From NCBI GenBank assembly GCA_013298715.1, contig JAAFIQ010000007.1, forward strand, positions 90,661 through 154,660: a DNA stretch of 64,000 bases. Direction: 5' to 3'. The notes beneath the pieces are model-generated. The model saw only the letters and a list, made by a program, of their open reading frames with translations, was not told where the DNA came from and did no database searches. Positions within the stretch are counted from its first letter, which is position 1. Each line of letters starts with the position of its first letter. Shown here in pieces: positions 10,185 through 19,313 of this stretch. The DNA is from Bacteroidota bacterium (GTDB lineage Bacteria > Bacteroidota > Bacteroidia > B-17B0 > Aurantibacillaceae). Both the position numbers and the translations under genes were made by a program.

Positions 10185-12359
10185 TTGAAAAATAGTTTTA
10201 AAATATTGCTGTTTGTATTTGTTTTTTTATTTAACAGCGCTTTTGCAATTCATGATTCTTTGATTTTTAAATTTAATGAAAAATTAAATCATGATGACGA
10301 CTTATCGTTGAATTTTAATGGTACAAAAATTCGTTTATCTGGCGGACTTAAGTTTAATGGATATGCAAAGTACATTAATAATTTTTCACCGCATTACACC
10401 CACTTAAATTTTAACGACAGTACTTGGCAAACTATTAATTTTTATGAAGAGATTGGTTTTAATAATAGTTCGGACAAAGAATTTACGGTACGCTTTTATT
10501 TTAAAGTAGAGCCATCGTTTAAAACTGATGACCTAATAGCAGAAGTAAATCATATTGGCGCATCTGCCTTATATTTGAATGGAACCACTCTAAAGAAATT
10601 TGGAAAACCTTCAAACAATTCAGACCATGAGGTGTGTGAAATACCAATTCAAGACCCTTTGTATTTCAACCTAATGTACGATTCCGTTTATGTTTTGGTT
10701 GCTCATTATTCAAATTCAAAAAAATTAGAATCTGAATTTTATTCAAGTGGCTTAGCACTTAAATTTTATAAAGTTGATAATTTTATTACTGAAAAAAAAT
10801 CTTACGAATTATTTATAAAATTTCTATTATCAATCGGTTGTATCTTATTTGCATTATCCACTGTTTACTTTCATTTATTTATATTTAATAGGGGCTTAAA
10901 ATATAATTTGTACTACTTTTTATTTTTACTTGCCCTAAGTTTTTGTTTTTTAACACCTCAGCTGTATTGTTTAGTAAGTAATCCAACAGCATTATTAATC
11001 ATTGAAGGACTATTGGGGTTTTTTGTTCCAGCATCCTTATGCGCCTTACTACTTATGGTTTATTCATTATTTCAAATTAAACGCAGCTGGTATTTTTATT
11101 TGATGATTATTTTATTTGCAATACTATTTATTTCATCACTAATGAAAGAAAGCGATTTTAGCATCGTTATTTTCATTTTACTTTTTTTGTTAGGATATTT
11201 TGGAATCACAATTATTGCGATTAAAGCGTTACTCAAAAAATTAAACGGAGCAAACTACCTAGGAGCTGGTATAGTTGCATTTACCGTGTTTATTTTTATT
11301 GCATTAATTGTTGCCAAAAACGGAAACAATATGGCATTTTCTATACTATTTATTGCGCTAAGTATTTTAGCCTTACCTCTTTTTATGAGTTCATTTTTAA
11401 GCAAACAATTCGCAACCATAAATAAATCGCTTAAAGCTGAACTAAAATTAAATGAAGAACTTGCTCAAAAATCACTACAACAAGAAAAAGAAAAACAAGA
11501 AATTTTGGCAAATCAAAATAAGCATTTAGAAGAACAAGTAATTAACAGAACAATAGAAATTACAGAGCAAAAGAAAGAATTAGAATGTAAAAATATTGAA
11601 ATAACAGATAGTATAGTTTACAGTAAGCACATACAAGATGCTTTGTTACCTGATGAAAGTGAAATACTAAAGTACTTTATCAACAGTTTTATACTTTTTA
11701 AGCCAAAAGATATTGTAAGCGGCGATTTTTATTGGTTTAAGAAAAATAGCGACAATGAATTTTTAATTGCCGCCGCAGATTGCACCGGGCATGGCGTACC
11801 CGGAGCCTTAGTAAGTTTAATTGCTATACAAAGTTTAAATAGAGCAACCGAATTAGAAAGCGATGTGTGCCAAATTTTAAAACAAACAAACAATGTAATT
11901 AAATCTACTTTAAAACAAAACGACCCAGAAAACGCGAAAGATGGGATGGACATAGCACTTTGCAAAATCAACTTTTTGCAAGATGGAAAAATTTCGCTTT
12001 CTTATGCTGGCGCTAATAGGCCAATGTATCTTTTGAAAAAAGGAAATACAGAAATCACTGAAATTAAAGCCACTAAATTTGCCATTGGAGGATTTACTGA
12101 ATACAACCAAGATTTTAACCGAAGCGAATTTATTTTTGAATCAGGTGATAGCGTTTACTTAACCAGCGATGGCTATGCCGACCAATTTGGTAGCGAGAAA
12201 AATAAAAAATTAACTACAAAACGCTTTAAAGAATTATTAGCAAAATTAAATTATTTGAAGGGAAGAGAACAAAAATCTGAATTAGAAAAGTTCATCAACT
12301 CTTGGTGTGGTAAGCTCGAACAGATTGACGATATACTCATTGTTGGTCTAAAATTTTAG
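10185..12359 (+). CDS. 7TM sensor-type protein with C-terminal SpoIIE/PP2C phosphatase domain
   Basis: Signal peptide, extracellular beta domain, about 7 TM segments, coiled coil, then SpoIIE domain (FKPKDIVSGDFYWF...AAADCTGHGVPGALVSLIA). TTG start. Confidence 0.85.
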   Translation: MKNSFKILLFVFVFLFNSAFAIHDSLIFKFNEKLNHDDDLSLNFNGTKIRLSGGLKFNGYAKYINNFSPHYTHLNFNDSTWQTINFYEEIGFNNSSDKEFTVRFYFKVEPSFKTDDLIAEVNHIGASALYLNGTTLKKFGKPSNNSDHEVCEIPIQDPLYFNLMYDSVYVLVAHYSNSKKLESEFYSSGLALKFYKVDNFITEKKSYELFIKFLLSIGCILFALSTVYFHLFIFNRGLKYNLYYFLFLLALSFCFLTPQLYCLVSNPTALLIIEGLLGFFVPASLCALLLMVYSLFQIKRSWYFYLMIILFAILFISSLMKESDFSIVIFILLFLLGYFGITIIAIKALLKKLNGANYLGAGIVAFTVFIFIALIVAKNGNNMAFSILFIALSILALPLFMSSFLSKQFATINKSLKAELKLNEELAQKSLQQEKEKQEILANQNKHLEEQVINRTIEITEQKKELECKNIEITDSIVYSKHIQDALLPDESEILKYFINSFILFKPKDIVSGDFYWFKKNSDNEFLIAAADCTGHGVPGALVSLIAIQSLNRATELESDVCQILKQTNNVIKSTLKQNDPENAKDGMDIALCKINFLQDGKISLSYAGANRPMYLLKKGNTEITEIKATKFAIGGFTEYNQDFNRSEFIFESGDSVYLTSDGYADQFGSEKNKKLTTKRFKELLAKLNYLKGREQKSELEKFINSWCGKLEQIDDILIVGLKF

Positions 12360-12433
12360 ATAAACAATTTTGTTAAACGGTTTGGTGTTTGGTTTTAGTT
12401 TTATTAAATTTACATTAATAAAAACACAAACTA

Positions 12434-14827
12434 ATGAAAAATAACTTACTACTAACATCTGCGTTAGCTTTTACAATGCTTGCAAACGCTCAAAGCGGCA
12501 AAAAAGCAATCGTTACTAATGCCGACGTGTCCACTATCTCCAAAGAATTAATAAACGGCAGAGGGTGCGCAACTGCTATTCCGGGAGAAGAATGGAATAA
12601 ATGGTTTAACGAAAAAGTTGAAGAATTTGTAAAAAATCAACAACAAAATAAAACCCAACTACCAAATTATACAATTCCTGTAATTGTGCATGTTGTGCAT
12701 GGTGGGCAATCTGTTGGAACTTACCCCAACGTTAGTCAAGCGCAAATTAATTCTCAAATTGCAATTTTGAATAATGACTACGCCGGAATTGGATTAAACA
12801 ACGGAAATGCCCCTGCTCCTTTTGCTCCATTAAAAGCTAATTGTAATATAACTTTTTGTTTGGCTCAAAAAGACCCTACTGGCGCCACTTTGTTAGAACC
12901 TGGTATTGAACGCATTAACTATATTTCTAAAGGATGGGCTAACCCAACAACACCAACTACACCTGCGGCATTTCAAACATTCGTAAATGGTACAATTAAG
13001 CCAAATTCAATTTGGGATCCTACCCGCTATTTAAACATCTGGCTTACGGATTGTAATAATAACGTTGGTCTATTAGGTTACGCTACGTTCCCCGCAGGAA
13101 CAGGACTTGCAGGTGTGTCAAGTTTTTTAGGCACGGCATCAACCGATGGCATTTGGAATTGGAGTAGAGCATTTGGAAATGTTGGTACACTTCAAGCACC
13201 ATACAATCAAGGTAGAACTGCTTCTCATGAAATTGGCCACTGGCTAGGATTAATCCATATTGGTGGAGATGGAAATGGTAACATCGCTGGAGACTGCAAT
13301 GCTACTGACTATTGTGCAGACACTCCACCACAAAAAGGTGGATTTGCGAGCGGGCAATATGGGCAAAATTATGGTGCACCTACTTATCCTTTATATGCAA
13401 CAGGTTCAAACTCTTGTGCTGGTGCACCAAACGGCAATATGTTTATGAACTTTATGGATTATACCGATGATGCTGCAATGTATATGTTTACAAACGATCA
13501 ACGTACACGTATGCAAACTGCTATGGCAAATGGTACGTTTAGAAGTTTATTAACCACAAGCGCAGCCTCTTTATGTAATATACCTGCCGCAACTCCTTCC
13601 GCAAGCTTTAATATGGCTAGCAATGGGTGTATTAATTCAGCAGTTACTGTAAACAATTTAAGTTCTGGTAACCCAGTACCAACTTTTGCTTGGTCGTCAA
13701 TACCTGCAACTGGTGTTACTTTTAATCCAAATAACACAGCACAAGCACCAACTATTAATTTTGCAAATCCTGGTTCGTACACAATTACAGTGGTAGCAAC
13801 TAATAGTTTAGGTAGTAACAATAATAGTAAAGCAATAGTTATAAACAACTGTGCAGTAGCTTCAACTTGTCTTGATACATTAGTAAATTTTGACGGTAAC
13901 GATACCTTGAATGCTTTTAGAGCTGGTGCCGATGTGGCTGTAAACGGATGCTCACCAAATGCCGGATACATACTTGGTAACAATTGTTACGATGATTTAG
14001 AAAAAGCTGAATACTTTCCGGCATCAACTTATACACAAGTTACAGCCGCTCAAGCTACTGGTGTAATTGTGCTATTCTTTAAAAATGGTAGTCGTGGTAC
14101 TGGCGGAAATGCAAGTTCAGCCGTAACAATGCGCTTGTACGACCAAACAGTAAACACCTTTACAGGCACACCAAGCGGCATTAAACCTAATAACTCAATT
14201 GGAAGTGCTAGTACAACAATAGGAAATATTTTGGCGGTAACTTCAGTAAGTAATGTAACCTATTGTGGAAGTCCTAATCTAGCTTTCGGCACGCCAATCA
14301 TCAAACCTTTTAAATACACTTTTGCTACACCTATTAACTTACCTGCATCTGGCGGATTCTTTGCATCGGTTGTTTTACCAACAGGGGCGCAAGATACAGC
14401 AGTTATCTTTAATAACGGACCAAGTGCAGCAGCAAATCGTTCGTTTGAAAAATGGAGTAATAATGTTTGGTACGAAGTTAAAACTGCTTGGAGCAGCAAC
14501 TTTAATTATGCAATGGCTATTTTACCTATTATTCAATGTGCATCGGTTACTGCTATTTCAGACAAATCTATACTTAACACAAATATTAATTTGTACCCTA
14601 ATCCTTCAAGCGGTGATGTTAGCATTATTGCAACGTTGCCAAATGAACAAACACTTGATGTACAAGTTACAAATGTAATGGGACAAGTTTTATATGGTTC
14701 TAAATTTACAGGAGTTACTAACAACGTGTTCAACTTAAATTTAGGTGAATATAGCAATGGCGTTTACTTTGTAATCATAAACAATGGTTCAGAAAAAATT
14801 ACCAAACGTGTTATATTGAATAAATAA
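12434..14827 (+). CDS. M43-family zinc metalloprotease with PKD-like region and T9SS type A sorting domain
   Basis: HEIGHWLGLIH metzincin motif; C-terminal LYPNPSSGDVSI...NGVYFVIINNGSEKITKRVILNK. Confidence 0.88.
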   Translation: MKNNLLLTSALAFTMLANAQSGKKAIVTNADVSTISKELINGRGCATAIPGEEWNKWFNEKVEEFVKNQQQNKTQLPNYTIPVIVHVVHGGQSVGTYPNVSQAQINSQIAILNNDYAGIGLNNGNAPAPFAPLKANCNITFCLAQKDPTGATLLEPGIERINYISKGWANPTTPTTPAAFQTFVNGTIKPNSIWDPTRYLNIWLTDCNNNVGLLGYATFPAGTGLAGVSSFLGTASTDGIWNWSRAFGNVGTLQAPYNQGRTASHEIGHWLGLIHIGGDGNGNIAGDCNATDYCADTPPQKGGFASGQYGQNYGAPTYPLYATGSNSCAGAPNGNMFMNFMDYTDDAAMYMFTNDQRTRMQTAMANGTFRSLLTTSAASLCNIPAATPSASFNMASNGCINSAVTVNNLSSGNPVPTFAWSSIPATGVTFNPNNTAQAPTINFANPGSYTITVVATNSLGSNNNSKAIVINNCAVASTCLDTLVNFDGNDTLNAFRAGADVAVNGCSPNAGYILGNNCYDDLEKAEYFPASTYTQVTAAQATGVIVLFFKNGSRGTGGNASSAVTMRLYDQTVNTFTGTPSGIKPNNSIGSASTTIGNILAVTSVSNVTYCGSPNLAFGTPIIKPFKYTFATPINLPASGGFFASVVLPTGAQDTAVIFNNGPSAAANRSFEKWSNNVWYEVKTAWSSNFNYAMAILPIIQCASVTAISDKSILNTNINLYPNPSSGDVSIIATLPNEQTLDVQVTNVMGQVLYGSKFTGVTNNVFNLNLGEYSNGVYFVIINNGSEKITKRVILNK

Positions 14828-14845
14828 AATTCTTAATGCATTTAT

Positions 14846-14882
14846 TAAAAAGTCTGCTTCGTTAAACAAGCAGACTTTTTTT
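14846..14882. terminator. Bidirectional intrinsic terminator between the convergent M43 protease gene and coaE
   Basis: AAAAAGTCTGCTT-CGTTAAAC-AAGCAGACTTTTTTT. The right arm lies within the last codons of coaE. Confidence 0.85.
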
Positions 14883-15455
14883 ATTCATTAAACTCTCGTA
14901 AACAGAAATTACTTGAGGAATCAGTAACTCATCTTCGTTATTTGTAATTACAAAATTGCTTTTACTTGCTTTCAATTCTTGAGGCATTTGGCTATTGATT
15001 TTTTTTAAAGCCATTTCCCTATCAATTCCATCGCGCTTCATAACTCTACTTAAACGTAAGTTTTCATCGGCCACAACAGTAATTAGTTTATCTAAATTGT
15101 TTGTAAGATTTACCTCAAAAAGTAAAGCGCTTTCTTTTATAATAATTTTATTTTGATTGACATCAATAAATTTTTCAAATTCACTTTTTACTACAGGATG
15201 AATAATTGAATTTATTTTTTCGAGTAGAATTTTATTGGAAAATATTTTTGAGCTGATGTACTTTTTGTCGATTTCAGATTCAGTTAAGTAAACTTCTTTT
15301 CCCAAAAGATTTAAAATTTGTTTTTTTACTAACTCATTAAAATAAACTTTTTTGGCACAAGTATCACTATCAAACACTTTGCAGCCCAATGTTTCAAAAA
15401 TTTTAGCAACCGTGCTTTTACCGCTTCCTATATTTCCTGTTAATCCAATTACCAT
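14862..15455 (-). CDS. coaE: Dephospho-CoA kinase
   Basis: MVIGLTGNIGSGKSTVAKIFETLGCKVFDSDTCAK P-loop and family signature. Confidence 0.93.
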   Translation of the reverse strand: MVIGLTGNIGSGKSTVAKIFETLGCKVFDSDTCAKKVYFNELVKKQILNLLGKEVYLTESEIDKKYISSKIFSNKILLEKINSIIHPVVKSEFEKFIDVNQNKIIIKESALLFEVNLTNNLDKLITVVADENLRLSRVMKRDGIDREMALKKINSQMPQELKASKSNFVITNNEDELLIPQVISVYESLMNKKSLLV

Positions 15456-16393
15456 TACTTTTTCATTAATACTAGTTCTACCTGTTCTGGATCGATTTTG
15501 ATAACATTAACGTAACCAGGTTTTGTAACCAATACAACTTGGTGCTTGCTTGATTTTCCAATATTTACTTTTGCTTTAAACAAATTTTCATCATTATCAA
15601 CCACTTGATTTTGTAAGGTAGTATAGGTTAATTTTACTTTGTTCGGAAAAATATTTACACTTTTATAACCCTCTTCATTCATTAAACTTAAAGGCAATTC
15701 AATACTTTTCTCTATAAGCTTGTTTACTTTTATAGAATAATTTAAAACCGACTCACTTAAAATTAAATTTGAATTTGGAGAAATTAAGTTTAAAACCCCA
15801 TTGCAATCTAAAGAAACTTGATTGATAGCTAATACTTGAGAATAAATTGTATCAATACTGGCAACTAACTCTTTTTGGCCATAAACGGTAATAAATTTAG
15901 GGCTTACATTTTCAATTTCAAAGCCATATCCTCGTTTGCAATTTATTCGTGTTTCTAATTTTACAATAACATTTTTTTGAAATCCTTTTGGTTCAATAAA
16001 AACCAAAGTGTCTGGGTTAATACTATTTATCTTTACTTTGTTTCCTAAAGCATTACCTAAACTTAAATTACTAGTACCAATTGCATACTTGGTTGCATTA
16101 GCATTTGATGATAAATTATTAAAGTCTATTGTAATGTTTTTCTCCTTGGTTACTTGCATTAATAGCAACTTTAAACCATTGCTGGCAACTTGCAAATTTA
16201 TTTTAGTTGGCAAGGCTTGTAAAGGAATTTTACTTTTTGGAACATTTATAAAATTAACATTACAATTAATGGCAACTGTGTAGGCTGAATTTAGCGCATT
16301 AAATAACCAAAGCAGCGCTGCAATAATTACACAAATAAAAAAAGCCGTGGTTTTACTCGGCTTTTTAGTTGAATTATTTGAAATTTGATTCAA
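15455..16393 (-). CDS. YbbR-like domain protein
   Basis: N-terminal TM segment followed by YbbR-type repeats (FQKNVIVKLETRINCKRGYGFEIENVSPKFITVYGQKELVASI). Located between coaE and yajC. Confidence 0.75.
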   Translation of the reverse strand: MNQISNNSTKKPSKTTAFFICVIIAALLWLFNALNSAYTVAINCNVNFINVPKSKIPLQALPTKINLQVASNGLKLLLMQVTKEKNITIDFNNLSSNANATKYAIGTSNLSLGNALGNKVKINSINPDTLVFIEPKGFQKNVIVKLETRINCKRGYGFEIENVSPKFITVYGQKELVASIDTIYSQVLAINQVSLDCNGVLNLISPNSNLILSESVLNYSIKVNKLIEKSIELPLSLMNEEGYKSVNIFPNKVKLTYTTLQNQVVDNDENLFKAKVNIGKSSKHQVVLVTKPGYVNVIKIDPEQVELVLMKK

Positions 16394-16399
16394 TAAAGA

Positions 16400-16720
16400 T
16401 TAGCTTTTGTTTAATGCAGCAGAACCCTCGTTAGAAATTGCAGTTTTAGCAATTTTCATTTTAGTCCCATCTTCTACTTCCATTATAAATGTTGCATCTT
16501 CTCTAACTTCCACGATTTTTCCATAAATGCCACCAATGGTAAGCACTTTATCTCCTTTTTTTAATTCTTCAATATATTTTTTTTGATCTTTAGCTTTTTT
16601 CATTTGTGGTCTAATCATAAAAAAATAAAATACTACCACAATAAGCCCCATCATAATTAAGCTTTGCATTCCGCCACCACCTTGCCCCTGAGGAGCCATT
16701 AAAATAAAAAGTTGATTCAT
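16400..16720 (-). CDS. yajC: Preprotein translocase subunit YajC
   Basis: FYFFMIRPQMKKAKDQKKYIEELKKGDKVLTIGGIYGKI. Confidence 0.93.
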   Translation of the reverse strand: MNQLFILMAPQGQGGGGMQSLIMMGLIVVVFYFFMIRPQMKKAKDQKKYIEELKKGDKVLTIGGIYGKIVEVREDATFIMEVEDGTKMKIAKTAISNEGSAALNKS

Positions 16721-16763
16721 GTTTTTTGCTTTGTTTTTGTTTTGTTTTTAAATAAGTTGTTTA

Positions 16764-17213
16764 TTACCGTGCAACTTCCGCCACAATAATTTCTGTTTTT
16801 ATTCTTAGTATTCGTGTTGCAGGTTCACAATTTGTAATGACTGTTATTGTTTTTTCTTGATAATCTCTTTTACCCTCACTATTAAATACTACATTAATTT
16901 TTCCTTCTGCACCAGGTAGTATTGGCTCTTTAGGCCACTCTGGAACTGTGCAACCACAACTACCGCTAGCGCCGCTGATAATTAAACTTTTTCCACCTAT
17001 GTTTTTAAATTTGAAGGCATGACTTACTTGTTCTCCCTGAGTTATTTTCCCAAAATCAAACTCTTCTTCTTCAAATTTAATTTCGGCTTTATTTTTTAAA
17101 TCTTTATCGCCCACCGTATTGTTTACAATATTAGAATCTATTTCATTTGTTTCTTTACTCTCTTGGCAAGAAAAACAAAATACTATAAAAATAAACGCAA
17201 ATACTTTTTTCAT
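16764..17213 (-). CDS. DUF1573 lipoprotein
   Basis: Lipobox (FCFSCQESK), DUF1573 motif (FKFKNIGGKSLIISGASGSCGCTVPEWPKEPILPG). Start set to the ATG at 17213. Confidence 0.85.
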   Translation of the reverse strand: MKKVFAFIFIVFCFSCQESKETNEIDSNIVNNTVGDKDLKNKAEIKFEEEEFDFGKITQGEQVSHAFKFKNIGGKSLIISGASGSCGCTVPEWPKEPILPGAEGKINVVFNSEGKRDYQEKTITVITNCEPATRILRIKTEIIVAEVAR

Positions 17214-17255
17214 AATAGGCTGCAAATATAATTTTAATTAGGGGTTATTAAAAAC

Positions 17256-17284
17256 AAAAAATCCCAAATAATTGGGATTTTTTT
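17256..17284 (-). terminator. Putative intrinsic hairpin terminator near the DUF6089-like gene
   Basis: AAAAATCCCAA-ATAA-TTGGGATTTTTTT just 3' of the 17297..18214 gene. Confidence 0.7.
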
Positions 17285-17296
17285 AATATTTATTTT

Positions 17297-18214
17297 TCAG
17301 AATTTCGCTCTGATTTTCCGGCTCTTCTTTTTATTTTTTGAGAAGAAATTGCCTTTGTATCTTGTTCTGTAAAAACTGCTTTTACCACGAATAACGTAGC
17401 TATAAGATAAACTCAAAGTCATATAATTATCTTTATTTGTTTTATCACCACGTTTCATTCCCCATGTATGCGATAAAAATGCGCCTTTATTCCCATCAAT
17501 GGTAGATTGATCCAACTCTGTGGTTCTTAAAGCTAAACCTTGCGTGTAAGCATCACTTGGCGGAGTATCGGGATAGTTACCGCTAATATCATCAATATAA
17601 TCAGTAAATGTTTTACGCCAGTTCGCTTCAAAACCTATGCGGTGTTTTTTATCAAACGTAAAATAGAAACCAAAACCACTCGGCAAGTTTAAAACTATGC
17701 TTTTGTAGTCATAACCCTCAACGTTGTAATCTTTCATTTTTACCCATTCACCTTGGTATAAAGATTTTGGATTGGTATAAAAACCGCCAACACCAGCAAA
17801 AACATAAGCCCTAAAGCTATTTCTGTAACGGTAAGTATTGCCCAAATCATTATCTTCAAAAAAGAACCAATGCCCTGTAAAACCTAAATCAAAAACATCA
17901 TTTCTAAAATTAAAATTTCTAAACCTACGGCCTGGATTAGAGGATAGAGCATCTTTCCCTTCAATTCTTAAATAATCAAAGGCTAATCTTAATGAAACTT
18001 TAGGACGTAATTTATAGCGCACAAAACCGCCAACATTCCAGCGTGTTTGAGATAATTTCATATCGGCAATAAAATCTCGACGAGTTTTTTCTTTACCTCC
18101 AATGTCACCTAAGTAGTTCGTGGCACCAACGCTAATCCCATAATCCCAAAGCCATTGCGCTTTTGAGCTGAAGGATATAACTAACACCAGTAAAATTATA
18201 TATATGTTTCTCAT
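17297..18214 (-). CDS. DUF6089-like outer-membrane beta-barrel protein
   Basis: Signal peptide plus WDYGISVGATNYLGDIGGKEKTRRDFIADMKLSQTRWNVGGFVRYKL, a typical Bacteroidota barrel family. Confidence 0.75.
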   Translation of the reverse strand: MRNIYIILLVLVISFSSKAQWLWDYGISVGATNYLGDIGGKEKTRRDFIADMKLSQTRWNVGGFVRYKLRPKVSLRLAFDYLRIEGKDALSSNPGRRFRNFNFRNDVFDLGFTGHWFFFEDNDLGNTYRYRNSFRAYVFAGVGGFYTNPKSLYQGEWVKMKDYNVEGYDYKSIVLNLPSGFGFYFTFDKKHRIGFEANWRKTFTDYIDDISGNYPDTPPSDAYTQGLALRTTELDQSTIDGNKGAFLSHTWGMKRGDKTNKDNYMTLSLSYSYVIRGKSSFYRTRYKGNFFSKNKKKSRKIRAKF

Positions 18215-18320
18215 TTCTAGTTTAATAGATTCAAAATTAGTATATTTTTGTTAATAGTCATAAAAAATTTGTCTAAATAAACACTTATTTTTGCTTTTGT
18301 TAAAAAACTCTTTAAAAACC

Positions 18321-19271
18321 ATGCAAAGTAATAGAATTTGTAACCTGTTTAAAATTGAAAAGCCCATTATTCAGGCAGGAATGATTTGGTGTAGTGGTTG
18401 GGAATTGGCGAGCGCTGTAAGCAATGCTGGAGGCTTAGGTTTAATTGGCAGCGGAAGCATGTATCCTGAAATTTTAAGGGAGCAAATTAAAAAATGCCAA
18501 GTTGCTACCAACAAGCCGTTTGGTGTAAATGTGCCTTTACTTTACCCAAATATTGAAGATCATATAAAAATTATTTTAGACGAAGGGGTGAAAATTGTAT
18601 TTACAAGTGCAGGGAATCCTAAAACGTATACTAAACTTTTAAAAGAAAACGGAATAACTGTTGTACATGTTGTGAGTGGTGTGAAATTTGCGGTTAAATG
18701 TGCCGAAGCTGGGGTTGATGCCATTGTTGCAGAAGGTTTTGAAGCAGGTGGCCATAATGGACGAGAGGAAACAACGACAATGGTTTTAATTCCTGAAGTA
18801 AGAAAAGCAGTGAATTTACCATTGATTGCTGCTGGTGGAATAGGTTTTGGAAGCCAAATGGCCGCTGCATTTTGCTTAGGCGCTGAAGGTGTGCAAATTG
18901 GCAGCCGATTTGTTGCAACACCCGAAAGTAGTGCGCACATTAATTTTAAAAATGCTGTAATTACAACGCCTGAAGGCGGCACACAGCTTTCTTTAAAACA
19001 ATTAACGCCCGTAAGATTAATTAAAAACGATTTTTTTAATAAGGTTTCAGCCCTCGAGCAACAAGGTGCTTCAACTGAAGAACTAAGCATTTTATTAGGC
19101 CGAGGCCGCGCAAAAAAAGGCATGTTTGAAGGCGACCTTATAGAAGGCGAATTAGAAATAGGACAAGTTAGCGCAAGTATTAAAGAAATAAAACCCGCGG
19201 CAGAAATTGTAGATGAAATTTACAACGACTTTTTGCAAACGATTAATTGTGTAGCGAAAGTTGTTAGTTAA
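18321..19271 (+). CDS. Nitronate monooxygenase family flavoprotein
   Basis: KPIIQAGMIWCSGWELASAVSNAGGLGLIGSG...AIVAEGFEAGGHNGR...PLIAAGGIGFGSQ. Confidence 0.9.
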   Translation: MQSNRICNLFKIEKPIIQAGMIWCSGWELASAVSNAGGLGLIGSGSMYPEILREQIKKCQVATNKPFGVNVPLLYPNIEDHIKIILDEGVKIVFTSAGNPKTYTKLLKENGITVVHVVSGVKFAVKCAEAGVDAIVAEGFEAGGHNGREETTTMVLIPEVRKAVNLPLIAAGGIGFGSQMAAAFCLGAEGVQIGSRFVATPESSAHINFKNAVITTPEGGTQLSLKQLTPVRLIKNDFFNKVSALEQQGASTEELSILLGRGRAKKGMFEGDLIEGELEIGQVSASIKEIKPAAEIVDEIYNDFLQTINCVAKVVS

Positions 19272-19313
19272 ACTAAATTCTGGTCAACAATTACATTCTT
19301 TCTCTACTCTACT

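Noticed and set aside
13498-13983. Long antisense ORF (161 aa) inside the M43 protease gene
   Set aside because: Mirror ORF of a compositionally biased coding region; no start context or family signal.
18560-19123. 187-aa antisense ORF opposite the nitronate monooxygenase
   Set aside because: Sense strand is a clear enzyme; the antisense translation is Pro/Ser/Ala-rich with no recognisable domain.
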